Origin: Planctomycetota bacterium | GTDB taxonomy: Bacteria > Planctomycetota > Planctomycetia > Pirellulales > S012-138 | Length of the DNA: 6,746 bases | Direction of reading: 5' to 3' | NCBI GenBank assembly: GCA_026982835.1 | Contig: JALSGI010000039.1 | Span: 1-6,746 of the forward strand | Shown: piece by piece, positions 1-5,715 of the stretch | Layout: every line of letters starts with the position of its first letter | How positions within the stretch are numbered: position 1 is the first letter of the stretch | Made by a program: the position numbers and the translations under genes | Notes under the pieces: model-generated | The model's input: the letters and a program-made list of their open reading frames with translations, nothing else | Database searches by the model: none | What the model was told of the DNA's origin: nothing

Positions 1-11
1 TGTTCTTGCCC

Positions 12-25
12 GGTGCGGAAGCACC
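12..25. repeat. GGAA-tetraloop hairpin at left edge
   Basis: GGTGC-GGAA-GCACC is a perfect 5-bp stem. The same 14 bases recur at 6727-6740 and close relatives sit at 61-74, 246-259 and 5595-5608. Read as plus-strand RNA, GGAA is a GNRA-type tetraloop. The upstream flank TTCTTGC also recurs at 237-243. Confidence 0.75.
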
Positions 26-30
26 ACCGC

Positions 31-58
31 AAGACCCAAGACCCAGGACCCAAGACCT
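31..58. repeat. Heptamer tandem repeat, four units
   Basis: Four consecutive 7-bp units read AAGACCC, AAGACCC, AGGACCC and AAGACCT. The run directly follows the GGTGC/GCACC hairpin and its ACCGC tail. A related fragment, CCCCAAGACCTCC, occurs at 5726-5738. No coding role is apparent. It may be a slippage product or a spacer of the composite repeat. Confidence 0.7.
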
Positions 59-117
59 CCGGAGCGGAAGCTTCAGCGCAAGACGCAAGCCGCATGGCGC
101 AAGCCGATGCCGATTCT

Positions 118-137
118 CCCCGCACTAACGTGCGGGG
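118..137. repeat. 8-bp stem hairpin, TAAC loop
   Basis: CCCCGCAC-TAAC-GTGCGGGG is a perfect 8-bp stem with a 4-nt loop. It is identical to 5632-5651, and a decayed copy lies at 5354-5371. In both intact copies it is followed by GGCTC, a short link and a CCCTCCAAGCCC pyrimidine tract, so hairpin and tract behave as one module. Confidence 0.85.
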
Positions 138-140
138 CTC

Positions 141-199
141 CGGATCCCTCCAAGCCCTTCAAGCCTTCACACCCCCAGGCCCCCAAGCCTCCACGTCCT
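141..199. repeat. Degenerate CCTCCAAGC pyrimidine-rich tract
   Basis: This is a strongly strand-biased stretch of loosely repeated CCTCCAAGC/CCTTCAAGC units. A 19-base piece (179-197) recurs exactly at 5391-5409, and a third version lies at 5652-5695. Apparent open frames here encode monotonous Leu-Glu-Gly or Ser-Lys-Pro runs and are taken to be artefacts of the repeat. The complementary strand is rich in GG pairs. Confidence 0.7.
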
Positions 200-219
200 C
201 CGGGAGCTTACGCTCCCGG
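200..219. repeat. 8-bp stem hairpin, TTAC loop
   Basis: CCGGGAGC-TTAC-GCTCCCGG is a perfect 8-bp stem. Its near-twin at 283-302 has an identical stem and a TTGC loop. It is followed by GGCTCG, the same link that follows several other hairpins of the family. Confidence 0.85.
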
Positions 220-236
220 CTCGCGGTGATCTGTTT

Positions 237-302
237 TCTTGCATTGGAGCGGAAGCTCCTAGTGGCTGCGGCGTGGCCGCCTCCGGGAGCTTGCGCTCCC
301 GG
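237..302. repeat. GGAA hairpin plus GCGGC hairpin plus 8-bp hairpin module
   Basis: Three hairpins in fixed order: GGAGC-GGAA-GCTCC (246-259), GCGGC-GTG-GCCGC (268-280) and CCGGGAGC-TTGC-GCTCCCGG (283-302). The same order occurs at 5595-5651. There the middle element is GCGGC-TCG-GCCGC, so its stem is conserved and only the 3-nt loop differs, and the third element has a wholly different stem. The flank AGTGGCT (261-267) is also conserved. Confidence 0.8.
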
Positions 303-307
303 CTCGT

Positions 308-330
308 CGGTGTTTGGGTTTCTTACACCG
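308..330. repeat. Degraded repeat linker with 6-bp inverted repeat
   Basis: CGGTGT (308-313) pairs with ACACCG (325-330) around an 11-nt loop. The segment begins with GGCTCG (301-306) and contains ACACCGGAGC, resembling GCACCGGAGC of the linker at 5558-5600, so it is probably a decayed copy of that linker. It is the last repeat-like piece before the unique leader of the synthetase gene. A terminator for an upstream gene is possible, but no T-run follows. Confidence 0.5.
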
Positions 331-340
331 GAGCTGCCGG

Positions 341-472
341 ATACCCCCCTGCGGGAAATTCTGGTAAAACGGTGTTCGTCACCGCTGACTTTTGTCCTTT
401 TGCGCATCGTTGCTTGTCCCGGGGCGAGCTGGAAACGGCCCACTTGTCCGCAAGCGTGAAAGTGATCCTGTC
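341..472 (+). other. Unique leader upstream of the acyl-CoA synthetase
   Basis: These 132 bases between the last repeat-like piece and the synthetase start contain no repeat module, no convincing -35/-10 pair and no good Shine-Dalgarno. GTGAAAGTGAT at 456-466 is the only purine-rich patch near the ATG. The promoter could lie here or within the repeats. Confidence 0.4.
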
Positions 473-2152
473 ATGAGCGCTCCCCAGGCCATCGATCGAT
501 TTGATCCGCAGCACACCACGCTGGTTTCGCTGCTGGCCGAAAAGACGGCAAGCGAGCCGGACCGGCCTGCCTTGCAGTTCAAGCAAGGCGAGCAGTGGAC
601 CAGCTGGACCTGGGGCCAGCTGGCCGCCTGTGTGGCCTCCATGGCCCGCACGCTCCGGCAACAATACGGCGTGCAACCCCAGGACCGCGTGGCCCAGGTG
701 GCGGAAAACTCTCCGCAGTGGATTGTGCTGGACCTGGCCGTGCTCTCCTTGGGGGCGATCCACGTGCCCATGCACGCCACGCTGGCCGGGTACCAGTTCC
801 AGCAGCAGATCGACGACTGCCGCCCGCGGCTGGTGGTGCTCTCCGGGGAGCACCAGTGGGAGAAGCTGCGGGCCACGGAAGTGCCACGGCGCTATCCGCT
901 GGCCTCCCACTCCCCCTGCCCGGAACCGGTAAAGTCGTTGGCTTCGCAAGAGCCGACCGTTTCGCCGGAGGAAGCACTCGAGTTTTTGCAGCAAGCCGCC
1001 GGGGAAGTGGAACCCCAGGACCTGGCCACCATCCTCTACACCTCCGGCACCACCGGGGAGCCCAAGGGCGTGATGCTCTCGCACGGCAACCTGGCCAGCA
1101 ACGCCCTGGCCACGGTGCAGGTGTTCGAGCACCACCCCGGCGATGTGCGGCTGTGCTGGCTGCCGCTGTCGCACATTTTTGCCCGCACCTGCGACCTTTA
1201 CACCTGGGTCGTTTCCCCCGGCGTGGAACTGGCGCTGGCCCAAAGCCGCGACACGCTGGTGGCCGACATGGCCGAGGTGCGGCCCACACTCATGAACGGC
1301 GTGCCGTACTTTTTCGAGAAAGTGATGCGAGAGGTAAAAGACCACCCGGAGGTGCTGCCGCAGGTGTTCGGCGGGCGACTACGGGCGTGCTGTTCCGGCG
1401 GGGCGGCGCTGCCGGAACACGTGGCCCGGTTCTATCTCCAGCACGGCATCTGCCTGATCCAGGGCTATGGGCTCACCGAAACCAGCCCCGTGGCCACCGT
1501 GTGCTTGGACCCCCAGCGGGCCCCCAGTGCCGGCAAGCCGGTCCCCGGCACGGAGATCAAGATCGCCGAAGACGGCGAGATTCTCATCCGCGGCCCGCTG
1601 GTAATGAAAGGCTATTGGAACCGTCCCCAGGCCACGGCCGAGGCGATCCGGGACGGCTGGTTCCACACCGGCGACGTGGGCCACCTGGACCCGGAGGGCT
1701 ACCTGTTCATCACCGGGCGCAAAAAGGAGATCATCGTCACCTCGGCCGGAAAGAACGTGGCCCCGGCGCTGATCGAGGGGCTGCTCACCCAGGACCCGCT
1801 GATCGAGCAGGCCATCGTCATTGGGGACGACCGGCCGTTTCTGGTGGCCTTGATCGTGGTGGAGCCGAAGCGACTGCAACAGGAGCTTCAGGCCCGGGGA
1901 ATCGACGCCCCCTGGCCCGAGTGTCTGCAAGACCCGCGGGTGCAGGAGCTTTACCGGCGGCGGATCGACGGGCATCTTTCGGGGCTTTCGCCGCACGAGC
2001 AGGTGGGGCAGTTCGCCCTGCTGCACGAGCCGTTTACCATCCAGCGCGAGGAGCTTACCCCCACGCTCAAGCTGCGGCGCAAGGTGATCCAGGAGCACTA
2101 CGCCGAGGTGATCGAGGAACTCTACCGTCGCCGGCGCACCACCCCGGCATAG
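473..2152 (+). CDS. Long-chain acyl-CoA synthetase (AMP-forming, FAA1/FadD15-like)
   Basis: The predicted 559-aa enzyme activates a fatty acid with ATP to an acyl-adenylate and transfers it to CoA, in the cytosol or at the inner membrane face, feeding lipid synthesis or beta-oxidation. Adenylate-forming (ANL) motifs are all present: P-loop YTSGTTGEPKG (189-199), GYGLTE (331-336), YWNRP (381-385), GWFHTGD with the ribose-binding Asp (395-401), hinge GRKKEIIVTSAGKNV (415-429) and C-terminal LTPTLKLRRK (528-537), where Lys533 probably corresponds to the catalytic lysine. The LTPTLK ending and about 560-aa length fit the COG1022 FAA1/FadD15 group; acyl chain length cannot be read. The frame is open from an ATG at 392, but those 27 extra residues look non-homologous, so ATG 473 is preferred. 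No strong Shine-Dalgarno precedes either. It lies just after repeat cluster 1 and is probably monocistronic. Confidence 0.95.
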   Translation: MSAPQAIDRFDPQHTTLVSLLAEKTASEPDRPALQFKQGEQWTSWTWGQLAACVASMARTLRQQYGVQPQDRVAQVAENSPQWIVLDLAVLSLGAIHVPMHATLAGYQFQQQIDDCRPRLVVLSGEHQWEKLRATEVPRRYPLASHSPCPEPVKSLASQEPTVSPEEALEFLQQAAGEVEPQDLATILYTSGTTGEPKGVMLSHGNLASNALATVQVFEHHPGDVRLCWLPLSHIFARTCDLYTWVVSPGVELALAQSRDTLVADMAEVRPTLMNGVPYFFEKVMREVKDHPEVLPQVFGGRLRACCSGGAALPEHVARFYLQHGICLIQGYGLTETSPVATVCLDPQRAPSAGKPVPGTEIKIAEDGEILIRGPLVMKGYWNRPQATAEAIRDGWFHTGDVGHLDPEGYLFITGRKKEIIVTSAGKNVAPALIEGLLTQDPLIEQAIVIGDDRPFLVALIVVEPKRLQQELQARGIDAPWPECLQDPRVQELYRRRIDGHLSGLSPHEQVGQFALLHEPFTIQREELTPTLKLRRKVIQEHYAEVIEELYRRRRTTPA

Positions 2153-2232
2153 GTGGACTTGCCGCCCCGGAGAGAAAAAGACGAATCGAACGCGAAAGCC
2201 CAGGGCACTCTAGGTTTACCCGGCTCGGGGCT

Positions 2233-2238
2233 TATAAT
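2233..2238 (+). promoter_or_regulatory. Candidate -10 box for the bifunctional nuclease gene
   Basis: A perfect TATAAT stands out in otherwise GC-rich DNA, 65 nt before the ATG at 2303. No TTGACA-like hexamer is found at the usual 16-18-nt spacing; the best nearby AT-rich hexamer, TTTACC at 2215-2220, is only 12 nt away. The call rests on the -10 match and on its position in a 150-nt gap after the synthetase stop. Confidence 0.45.
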
Positions 2239-2302
2239 GGGAAAGTGGTCGATGTTCGACGCCTCCTGGCGGTCCCCTCCAAGTGTCGTGCCGAGGTGCC
2301 CC

Positions 2303-2713
2303 ATGCCCGTGCAAATGGAACTCTCCCGCATCATCATCAGCGAGCTGGACGACCGCCAGGTGATCTATTTGCGCGAGGTGGACGGGGAGCGGGAGTTTCC
2401 CATCGTCATCGGCATCTTCGAGGCCACCAGCATCCACCGCCGGGTGAACCGGGTCACTGCGCCGCGGCCGCTGACGCACGACCTGGTGGTCAGCGTGGTG
2501 GAGCACCTGGGCGGGGAGCTGGACAGCGTGATGATCACGGAACTGCGCGAGCACACCTACTTTGCCGTGTTGCGGATCAAAAAAGAGGGGGAGTTGATCG
2601 AAGTGGATTGCCGGCCTTCGGACGCCATCGCCGTGGCCGTCACCTGCGACCCGGTGCTGCCCATCTATGTGGCCGAGGAGGTGCTGGAAGAAGCGCTTCG
2701 GGACCAGGTGTAG
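2303..2713 (+). CDS. Bifunctional nuclease family protein (DUF151/BFN)
   Basis: A 136-aa protein of the DUF151 family, whose plant founder was reported as a dual DNase/RNase and whose bacterial members include Thermotoga TM0160; the in-vivo role in bacteria is unclear. Visible hallmarks, in order: an N-terminal strand MELSRIIISE (5-14), PIVIGIFEATSI (33-44), RPLTHDL (55-61), ELREHTYFA (80-88), VDCRPSDAIAVAV (101-113, the family signature) and PIYVAEEVLEEA (120-131). It is a single compact domain without signal peptide or membrane segment, so cytosolic. The frame is open back to a GTG directly after the synthetase stop, but the TATAAT box lies inside that stretch and the first 50 residues look unconserved. 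ATG 2303 is chosen, with GAGGTG 4 nt upstream; ATG 2315 is an alternative. It converges with trpF. Confidence 0.92.
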   Translation: MPVQMELSRIIISELDDRQVIYLREVDGEREFPIVIGIFEATSIHRRVNRVTAPRPLTHDLVVSVVEHLGGELDSVMITELREHTYFAVLRIKKEGELIEVDCRPSDAIAVAVTCDPVLPIYVAEEVLEEALRDQV

Positions 2714-2740
2714 GCTGGGTTTCGGGGCCGCAGGGGAACC

Positions 2741-2763
2741 AGGCGGCCGTTCAGGGGCCGCCT
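2741..2763. terminator. Hairpin between convergent nuclease and trpF genes
   Basis: AGGCGGCC (2741-2748) pairs perfectly with GGCCGCCT (2756-2763) around a 7-nt loop. It lies between the convergent genes, and the trpF stop codon (2751-2753, minus strand) falls within the loop. The position suits a bidirectional terminator, but neither strand has a following T-run, so intrinsic termination is unproven. An overlapping alternative pairing is CCAGGC (2739-2744) with GCCTGG (2767-2772). Confidence 0.4.
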
Positions 2764-3446
2764 TCTGCCTGGAGCCGCTGCCAGATGCGGTGGGCCGCCT
2801 GGACGAAGCGGCGGATTTTTTCTGCGTCCTTCACTCCGGGGGCCTTCTCTACCCCGCTTGCCGTGTCCACGGCCGCCGGGGCCACCACGGCCACCGCGTC
2901 GGCCACGTTGGCCGGGTTCAACCCTCCGGCAAGAACCAGCGGCGGCTGGCCGGGCATTTCGGCAAACTCGGCCGCAAGCTCCCAGCAACCCAGCGTGCCA
3001 GTGCCCCCGTAGGCGCCCCGGGCCGCGGGAGCATCGAACAGCACCATCTCCAGCGGCACGCTCCGCGCGCGGCAGCAACGCAGGTATTCCAGCACCGGCT
3101 CCAGCGCCCCCCGGGGGCGGAAGGCCCGGATCACTCCCACGCCCGAGGGCAACCGGGCCCGCAGCCGGCGGAGGTATTCCGGCGGCTCGTCCCCATGCAA
3201 CTGCACCGCGTGCAGGGGCAACTGCTGGGCGCAGCGAACGACCAGGTCCACCGGGGCGTTGACGTACACGCCCACCACGCACAGTGGCTCAGGACAGGCA
3301 CGGCGGATGAGCACCGCCTGCTCCCAGTCAACACAACGCCGCGAGCCAGGATAGAAGTTCAGCCCCACGGCGTCGGCCCCGGCCTGGGCCGCTGCCGCCG
3401 CATCCTCGGCCCGGGTGATCCCGCAAACCTTGACCCGAAACACCAC
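2751..3446 (-). CDS. trpF: Phosphoribosylanthranilate isomerase
   Basis: This 231-aa TIM-barrel enzyme of tryptophan synthesis performs the Amadori rearrangement of N-(5'-phosphoribosyl)anthranilate to CdRP. Family motifs are complete: VKVCGITR (5-12) with catalytic Cys8; ADAVGLNFYPGSRR (24-37); VQLHGDE (81-87); LFDAPAARGAYGGTGT (136-151) with catalytic Asp138; and phosphate-binding LAGGLNPANV (172-181) and VDTASGVEKAPGVKD (193-207). The start is GTG at 3446, with a second GTG directly after it, and AGGA 9 nt upstream supports this region as the start. Length is close to the 200-230 aa typical of free-standing TrpF. No other trp gene is in the window. Instead trpF follows the protease gene by 18 nt, so the two are probably cotranscribed from the promoter upstream of the protease. 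Confidence 0.97.
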   Translation of the reverse strand: MVFRVKVCGITRAEDAAAAAQAGADAVGLNFYPGSRRCVDWEQAVLIRRACPEPLCVVGVYVNAPVDLVVRCAQQLPLHAVQLHGDEPPEYLRRLRARLPSGVGVIRAFRPRGALEPVLEYLRCCRARSVPLEMVLFDAPAARGAYGGTGTLGCWELAAEFAEMPGQPPLVLAGGLNPANVADAVAVVAPAAVDTASGVEKAPGVKDAEKIRRFVQAAHRIWQRLQAEGGP

Positions 3447-3464
3447 CCACCACGGTCCTGGGAA

Positions 3465-4667
3465 TCAGTTGGACGTTTCGGCCAACCGGACGGCCAGCTC
3501 CAGCCGCCGGCCTTGTCGCAGAATGGTCAGCCGAACCGTCTGGCCCACCTGGCGACTCTCTATAATATCCAGGAACTCGTCCACCGTTTCCACCTTTTGG
3601 CCGTCCACGGCCAGGATGATGTCGGCCCAGGTGCGGTCGATGTATTCCCGGTAATAGACCACCGGCCCACGCCGCCGCTTCTGCCGCACAATGCGAAAGC
3701 CGCGCAGCCCGGCCCGATCGGCCGGCCCGCCGGGCACCACGCGGGCCACCACCAGCCCCTGCTCGGTGCGATAGAGCCGGGCGATACCGATGTCGGGCCG
3801 GCGCACGTGCCCGAAGCGTATCAACTGCGGCACGATCCGCTGCAGGATGCTGGCCGGGATGGCAAAGCCCACCCCGGCGCTTTGCCCGGTGCGGCTGGCG
3901 ATGGCCGTGGTCATGCCGATCATCCGCCCGCGCGAGTCCAGCAGCGGACCACCGGAGTTTCCCGGGTTGATGGCCGCATCCACCTGGATGATCGAGCGGA
4001 TCAGCCGCCCGGAACGGCTGCGCATGGTGCGGTTCAAACTGGAGATGATGCCCACGGTCATGGTCCGTTCCAGTCCGAACGGGTTGCCGATGGCATAGAC
4101 CTTCTGTCCTTCCAGCAGCGTGGTGGAGTCGCCCATTTGCACCGGCACCAGTTTTTCGGCGGGGCAGTCGATCCGCACCACGGCGATGTCGTTGTTCGGG
4201 TCCGCCCCGACCAGCTGGCCGGAATAGCTGCTCCCGTCGTAAAGCGTCACCTCGATCGCTTCGGCCTGTTCCACCACGTGGAAGTTGGTCAGCACGTGCC
4301 CCCGGCGGTCCAGCACCACGCCGGAGCCGGAACCTTCGGCGATCACCTCGATCCAGAACAGGGGGTTGACCCGGGCCGTGCGGGTGTTGATGTTCACCAC
4401 GCTGCGGTTGGCCTTTTGATAGACCAGCACATTGGTTTGTTCTTCCGGCGTCAGCTGGGCCACCTGCGGCGGCGTGCCGGGGGGGAACACCCGCTGGGGC
4501 AGGTGGGTCACCGGCGGCGGAGCGGACGGCTCGGGCAGGGGGGCCACTTGGGCCCGGGCCTGGGGGAGTGTGGCGGCCGGCTGGGGCTCGCCGCGGGCAA
4601 GCCAGGCTCCCACGGCTCCCCCGCCTGCACTGCACAGCAAACACAGCAAAATCACGTTGCGGTTCAT
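3465..4667 (-). CDS. HtrA/DegP-like serine protease with PDZ domain
   Basis: A 400-aa envelope protease that would degrade or refold damaged periplasmic proteins. Residues 5-22 form a hydrophobic signal peptide or signal anchor, with no clear lipobox. A Pro/Ala-rich linker follows (27-75), then the trypsin-like domain (about 80-285) with a complete triad: His130 in TNFHVV, Asp160 in NNDIAVV and Ser238 in GNSGGPL. One PDZ domain covers about 291-396. Its GPADRAGLRG (314-323) and DIILAVDG (349-356) are separated by about 25 residues rich in Arg and Tyr instead of being nearly contiguous; shorter insertions at this site are known in cyanobacterial and plant Deg1-type proteins. ATG 4667 is chosen over an ATG at 4790 because the signal sequence begins there and GAGGTG lies 5 nt upstream. 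It heads an operon with trpF. Confidence 0.95.
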   Translation of the reverse strand: MNRNVILLCLLCSAGGGAVGAWLARGEPQPAATLPQARAQVAPLPEPSAPPPVTHLPQRVFPPGTPPQVAQLTPEEQTNVLVYQKANRSVVNINTRTARVNPLFWIEVIAEGSGSGVVLDRRGHVLTNFHVVEQAEAIEVTLYDGSSYSGQLVGADPNNDIAVVRIDCPAEKLVPVQMGDSTTLLEGQKVYAIGNPFGLERTMTVGIISSLNRTMRSRSGRLIRSIIQVDAAINPGNSGGPLLDSRGRMIGMTTAIASRTGQSAGVGFAIPASILQRIVPQLIRFGHVRRPDIGIARLYRTEQGLVVARVVPGGPADRAGLRGFRIVRQKRRRGPVVYYREYIDRTWADIILAVDGQKVETVDEFLDIIESRQVGQTVRLTILRQGRRLELAVRLAETSN

Positions 4668-4761
4668 CGCGCCACCTCGTTTGCCCGTGCAGGAGACAGA
4701 CAACGTTCTCGTCTCAGCTATGTCCAAGATGGACGAGGCGTCCAAGCCCCCCGGGCCGGGT

Positions 4762-4790
4762 ATGTTATCCCCTTGCGTGGGCCGTTCCAA
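4762..4790 (-). promoter_or_regulatory. Candidate sigma-70 promoter for htrA-trpF
   Basis: On the minus strand TTGGAA (4790-4785) and TAACAT (4767-4762) are separated by exactly 17 nt. Each hexamer matches four of six consensus bases. The predicted transcript would start near 4755, giving a leader of about 90 nt before the protease ATG. Such matches arise by chance, so this is tentative. Confidence 0.35.
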
Positions 4791-4815
4791 CGGAAGTTGG
4801 CGCGGGTGCTAGCAT

Positions 4816-4842
4816 GGGGGAACCCCCGGGCTCCAGGAGCCC
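4816..4842. promoter_or_regulatory. Tandem palindromes in the divergent htrA / DUF3467 region
   Basis: Two adjoining inverted repeats lie between the divergently transcribed genes: GGGGG-AA-CCCCC (4816-4827) and GGGCTCC-A-GGAGCCC (4828-4842). A short CCCC-GCC-GGGG follows at 4842-4852. The very short loops suit a protein-binding site on duplex DNA better than an RNA hairpin. They sit just upstream of the candidate htrA promoter on the minus strand. They lack the tetraloops and linkers of the hairpin repeats elsewhere in the window. Confidence 0.4.
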
Positions 4843-4880
4843 CCCGCCGGGGAGATGCCGGTCGAAGAGCAAAACTCCTC

Positions 4881-4909
4881 TTGGCCCTGCGGCCCCGTTG
4901 CAGTAAAAG
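4881..4909 (+). promoter_or_regulatory. Weak candidate promoter for the DUF3467 gene
   Basis: TTGGCC (4881-4886) and TAAAAG (4904-4909) are 17 nt apart on the plus strand, each matching four of six consensus bases, 55 nt before the ATG at 4965. The TAAAAG patch is one of few AT-rich spots here. Low confidence. Confidence 0.25.
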
Positions 4910-4964
4910 GTCGCCCCGCGGATTGGAAACCCTCCTGCCCCTTGGCCCCTTGGGAGAAACGACA

Positions 4965-5363
4965 ATGGACGCGACCCCCTCCGCCCCGGAACAAGACACG
5001 GCAATCCAGACCCACCCGGCCCACTCCCCCCCGACGGCCCAAGGCAACGGCTCGGCCTCCGCCGGGGTCAAGGTGGACGACTCGGCCGCGGTACCCTGCT
5101 ATGCCAACTTTTGCCGGGTGACGGGCACGCCGGAGGAGGTGGTGCTGGATTTCGGCATCAACACGCAGCCGTTTACCAGCTCCGCAGAACCGATCCGGGT
5201 GCAGCAGCGGGTGGTGCTCAATTTTTACACGGCCAAGCGGATGCTACGGGCCTTGGAGCTGACCCTGCAGCGACACGAAGCGGCCTTCGGCGTCGTGGAA
5301 ACCGACGTGCAAAAACGCCTGGTGCCCGGCGGCAAGTCCGAAGCCGCGCCCTCCCCGCACTGA
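4965..5363 (+). CDS. DUF3467 family small protein
   Basis: A 132-aa cytosolic protein of unknown function. Residues 1-42 are a low-complexity Pro/Ala/Ser/Thr tail and probably disordered. The recognisable DUF3467 core follows: YANFCRVTGTPEEVVLDFG (46-64), a short variable link, then VVLNFYTAKRMLRALELTLQ (83-102) and RHEAAFGVVETDVQKRL (103-119), predicted strand-strand-helix. The start is set by GGGAG 8 nt before ATG 4965; the frame is open much further upstream, but only as a shadow antisense to the protease and trpF genes. The last four residues (PSPH) and the TGA stop are encoded by a decayed hairpin repeat of the intergenic family, so the natural C-terminus may have been altered by the repeat. 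It is divergent from htrA. No enzymatic motif is visible. Confidence 0.88.
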   Translation: MDATPSAPEQDTAIQTHPAHSPPTAQGNGSASAGVKVDDSAAVPCYANFCRVTGTPEEVVLDFGINTQPFTSSAEPIRVQQRVVLNFYTAKRMLRALELTLQRHEAAFGVVETDVQKRLVPGGKSEAAPSPH

Positions 5364-5371
5364 CGTGCGCA
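5354..5371. repeat. Decayed hairpin overlapping the DUF3467 stop codon
   Basis: CCCCGCAC-TGAC-GTGCGCAC keeps five stem pairs (5356-5360 with 5365-5369) of the intact repeat seen at 118-137 and 5632-5651. The loop TGAC contains the TGA stop (5361-5363) of the DUF3467 gene. Confidence 0.7.
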
Positions 5372-5419
5372 CGCTCCTCCACCCCTCCAAGCCCCCAAGC
5401 CTCCACGTCTCCACGCCCT

Positions 5420-5608
5420 CCGCCGACTGAAGTCGGCGGCTGGCCGTTTGGTGTGTGAGTCGGCGCTTATTGTGACTTCGGCGAGCCCCGGGCTTCAGCC
5501 CGGGGAGAGCCAAATAAGCGCTTTTGGTTATTCTCCTCCGCCAGCTGAAGCTGGCGGCTCGCCGTTTGCAAGAAGAAACGCTTTTTCTCGCACCGGAGCG
5601 GAAGCACC
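5420..5608. repeat. Composite hairpin repeat, copy A
   Basis: Copy A holds three perfect 8-bp hairpins: CCGCCGAC-TGAA-GTCGGCGG (5420-5439), CCCCGGGC-TTCA-GCCCGGGG (5486-5505) and CCGCCAGC-TGAA-GCTGGCGG (5538-5557). An imperfect GGAA hairpin follows at 5595-5608. Copy B at 6552-6740 has the same order and nearly the same spacing. Two linker segments are identical between copies: 28 bases at 5438-5465 and 34 bases at 5513-5546. The arrangement looks like one unit that moves or is copied as a whole. Confidence 0.85.
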
Positions 5609-5631
5609 CAGTGGCTGCGGCTCGGCCGCCT

Positions 5632-5651
5632 CCCCGCACTAACGTGCGGGG
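5632..5651. repeat. 8-bp stem hairpin, TAAC loop (second copy)
   Basis: Identical over all 20 bases to 118-137 and again followed by GGCTC, a short link and the pyrimidine tract. It is preceded by the GCGGC-TCG-GCCGC hairpin, matching the position of the TTGC hairpin in cluster 1, which has a different stem. Confidence 0.85.
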
Positions 5652-5695
5652 CTCTGTATCCCTCCAAGCCCTCAAGCCTCCAGGCCTCCAAGCCT

Positions 5696-5715
5696 CCCGC
5701 GGCTGAAGCCGCGGG
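5696..5715. repeat. 8-bp stem hairpin, TGAA loop
   Basis: CCCGCGGC-TGAA-GCCGCGGG is a perfect 8-bp stem with the family loop, followed by GGCTCGCC as in the copy at 5538-5557. It is the last strong repeat before the kinase leader. Confidence 0.85.

Larger units (their letters stand above)
1..340. repeat. Hairpin-repeat cluster 1 (intergenic)
   Basis: This gene-free stretch is built from GC-rich hairpin modules that recur at 5351-5742 and 6520-6746. In order it holds: a GGAA-loop hairpin at 12-25; a heptamer tandem at 31-58; a weaker GGAA hairpin at 61-74; an 8-bp stem with TAAC loop at 118-137; a pyrimidine-rich tract at 141-199; an 8-bp stem with TTAC loop at 200-219; a GGAA hairpin at 246-259; GCGGC/GCCGC at 268-280; an 8-bp stem with TTGC loop at 283-302; and a degraded linker with a 6-bp stem at 308-330. 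Reading frames across it only translate the repeats and look like no known protein. Function is unknown; structural RNA, a REP-like element or a transcription barrier are all possible. Confidence 0.85.

Noticed and set aside
13..459. Small reading frames within repeat clusters 1 and 2
   Set aside because: Their translations are produced by the repeat modules and recur in fragments wherever the repeats do.
392..472. Upstream start for the synthetase (27 extra residues)
   Set aside because: The extra residues resemble no ANL N-terminus, and ATG 473 begins where family-like sequence begins. Lack of a clear Shine-Dalgarno leaves some doubt.
323..1345. 340-residue minus-strand open frame over the synthetase
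   Set aside because: Composition is His/Gly/Arg-rich and motif-free, and it lies antisense to the conserved P-loop region of the synthetase.
2153..2302. N-terminal extension of the nuclease from a GTG abutting the synthetase stop
   Set aside because: The 50 residues look unconserved, the TATAAT box is inside them, and GAGGTG supports ATG 2303.
595..3012. 805-residue open frame on the plus strand
   Set aside because: It overlaps the synthetase and nuclease genes in another frame and is Arg/Pro/Gly/Ala-rich with no family motifs, a GC-rich shadow.
2667..4964. Long plus-strand open frame in phase with the DUF3467 gene
   Set aside because: It is antisense to trpF and the protease gene, both with full catalytic motifs. 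Only the part from 4965 resembles a protein family and has its own ribosome-binding site.
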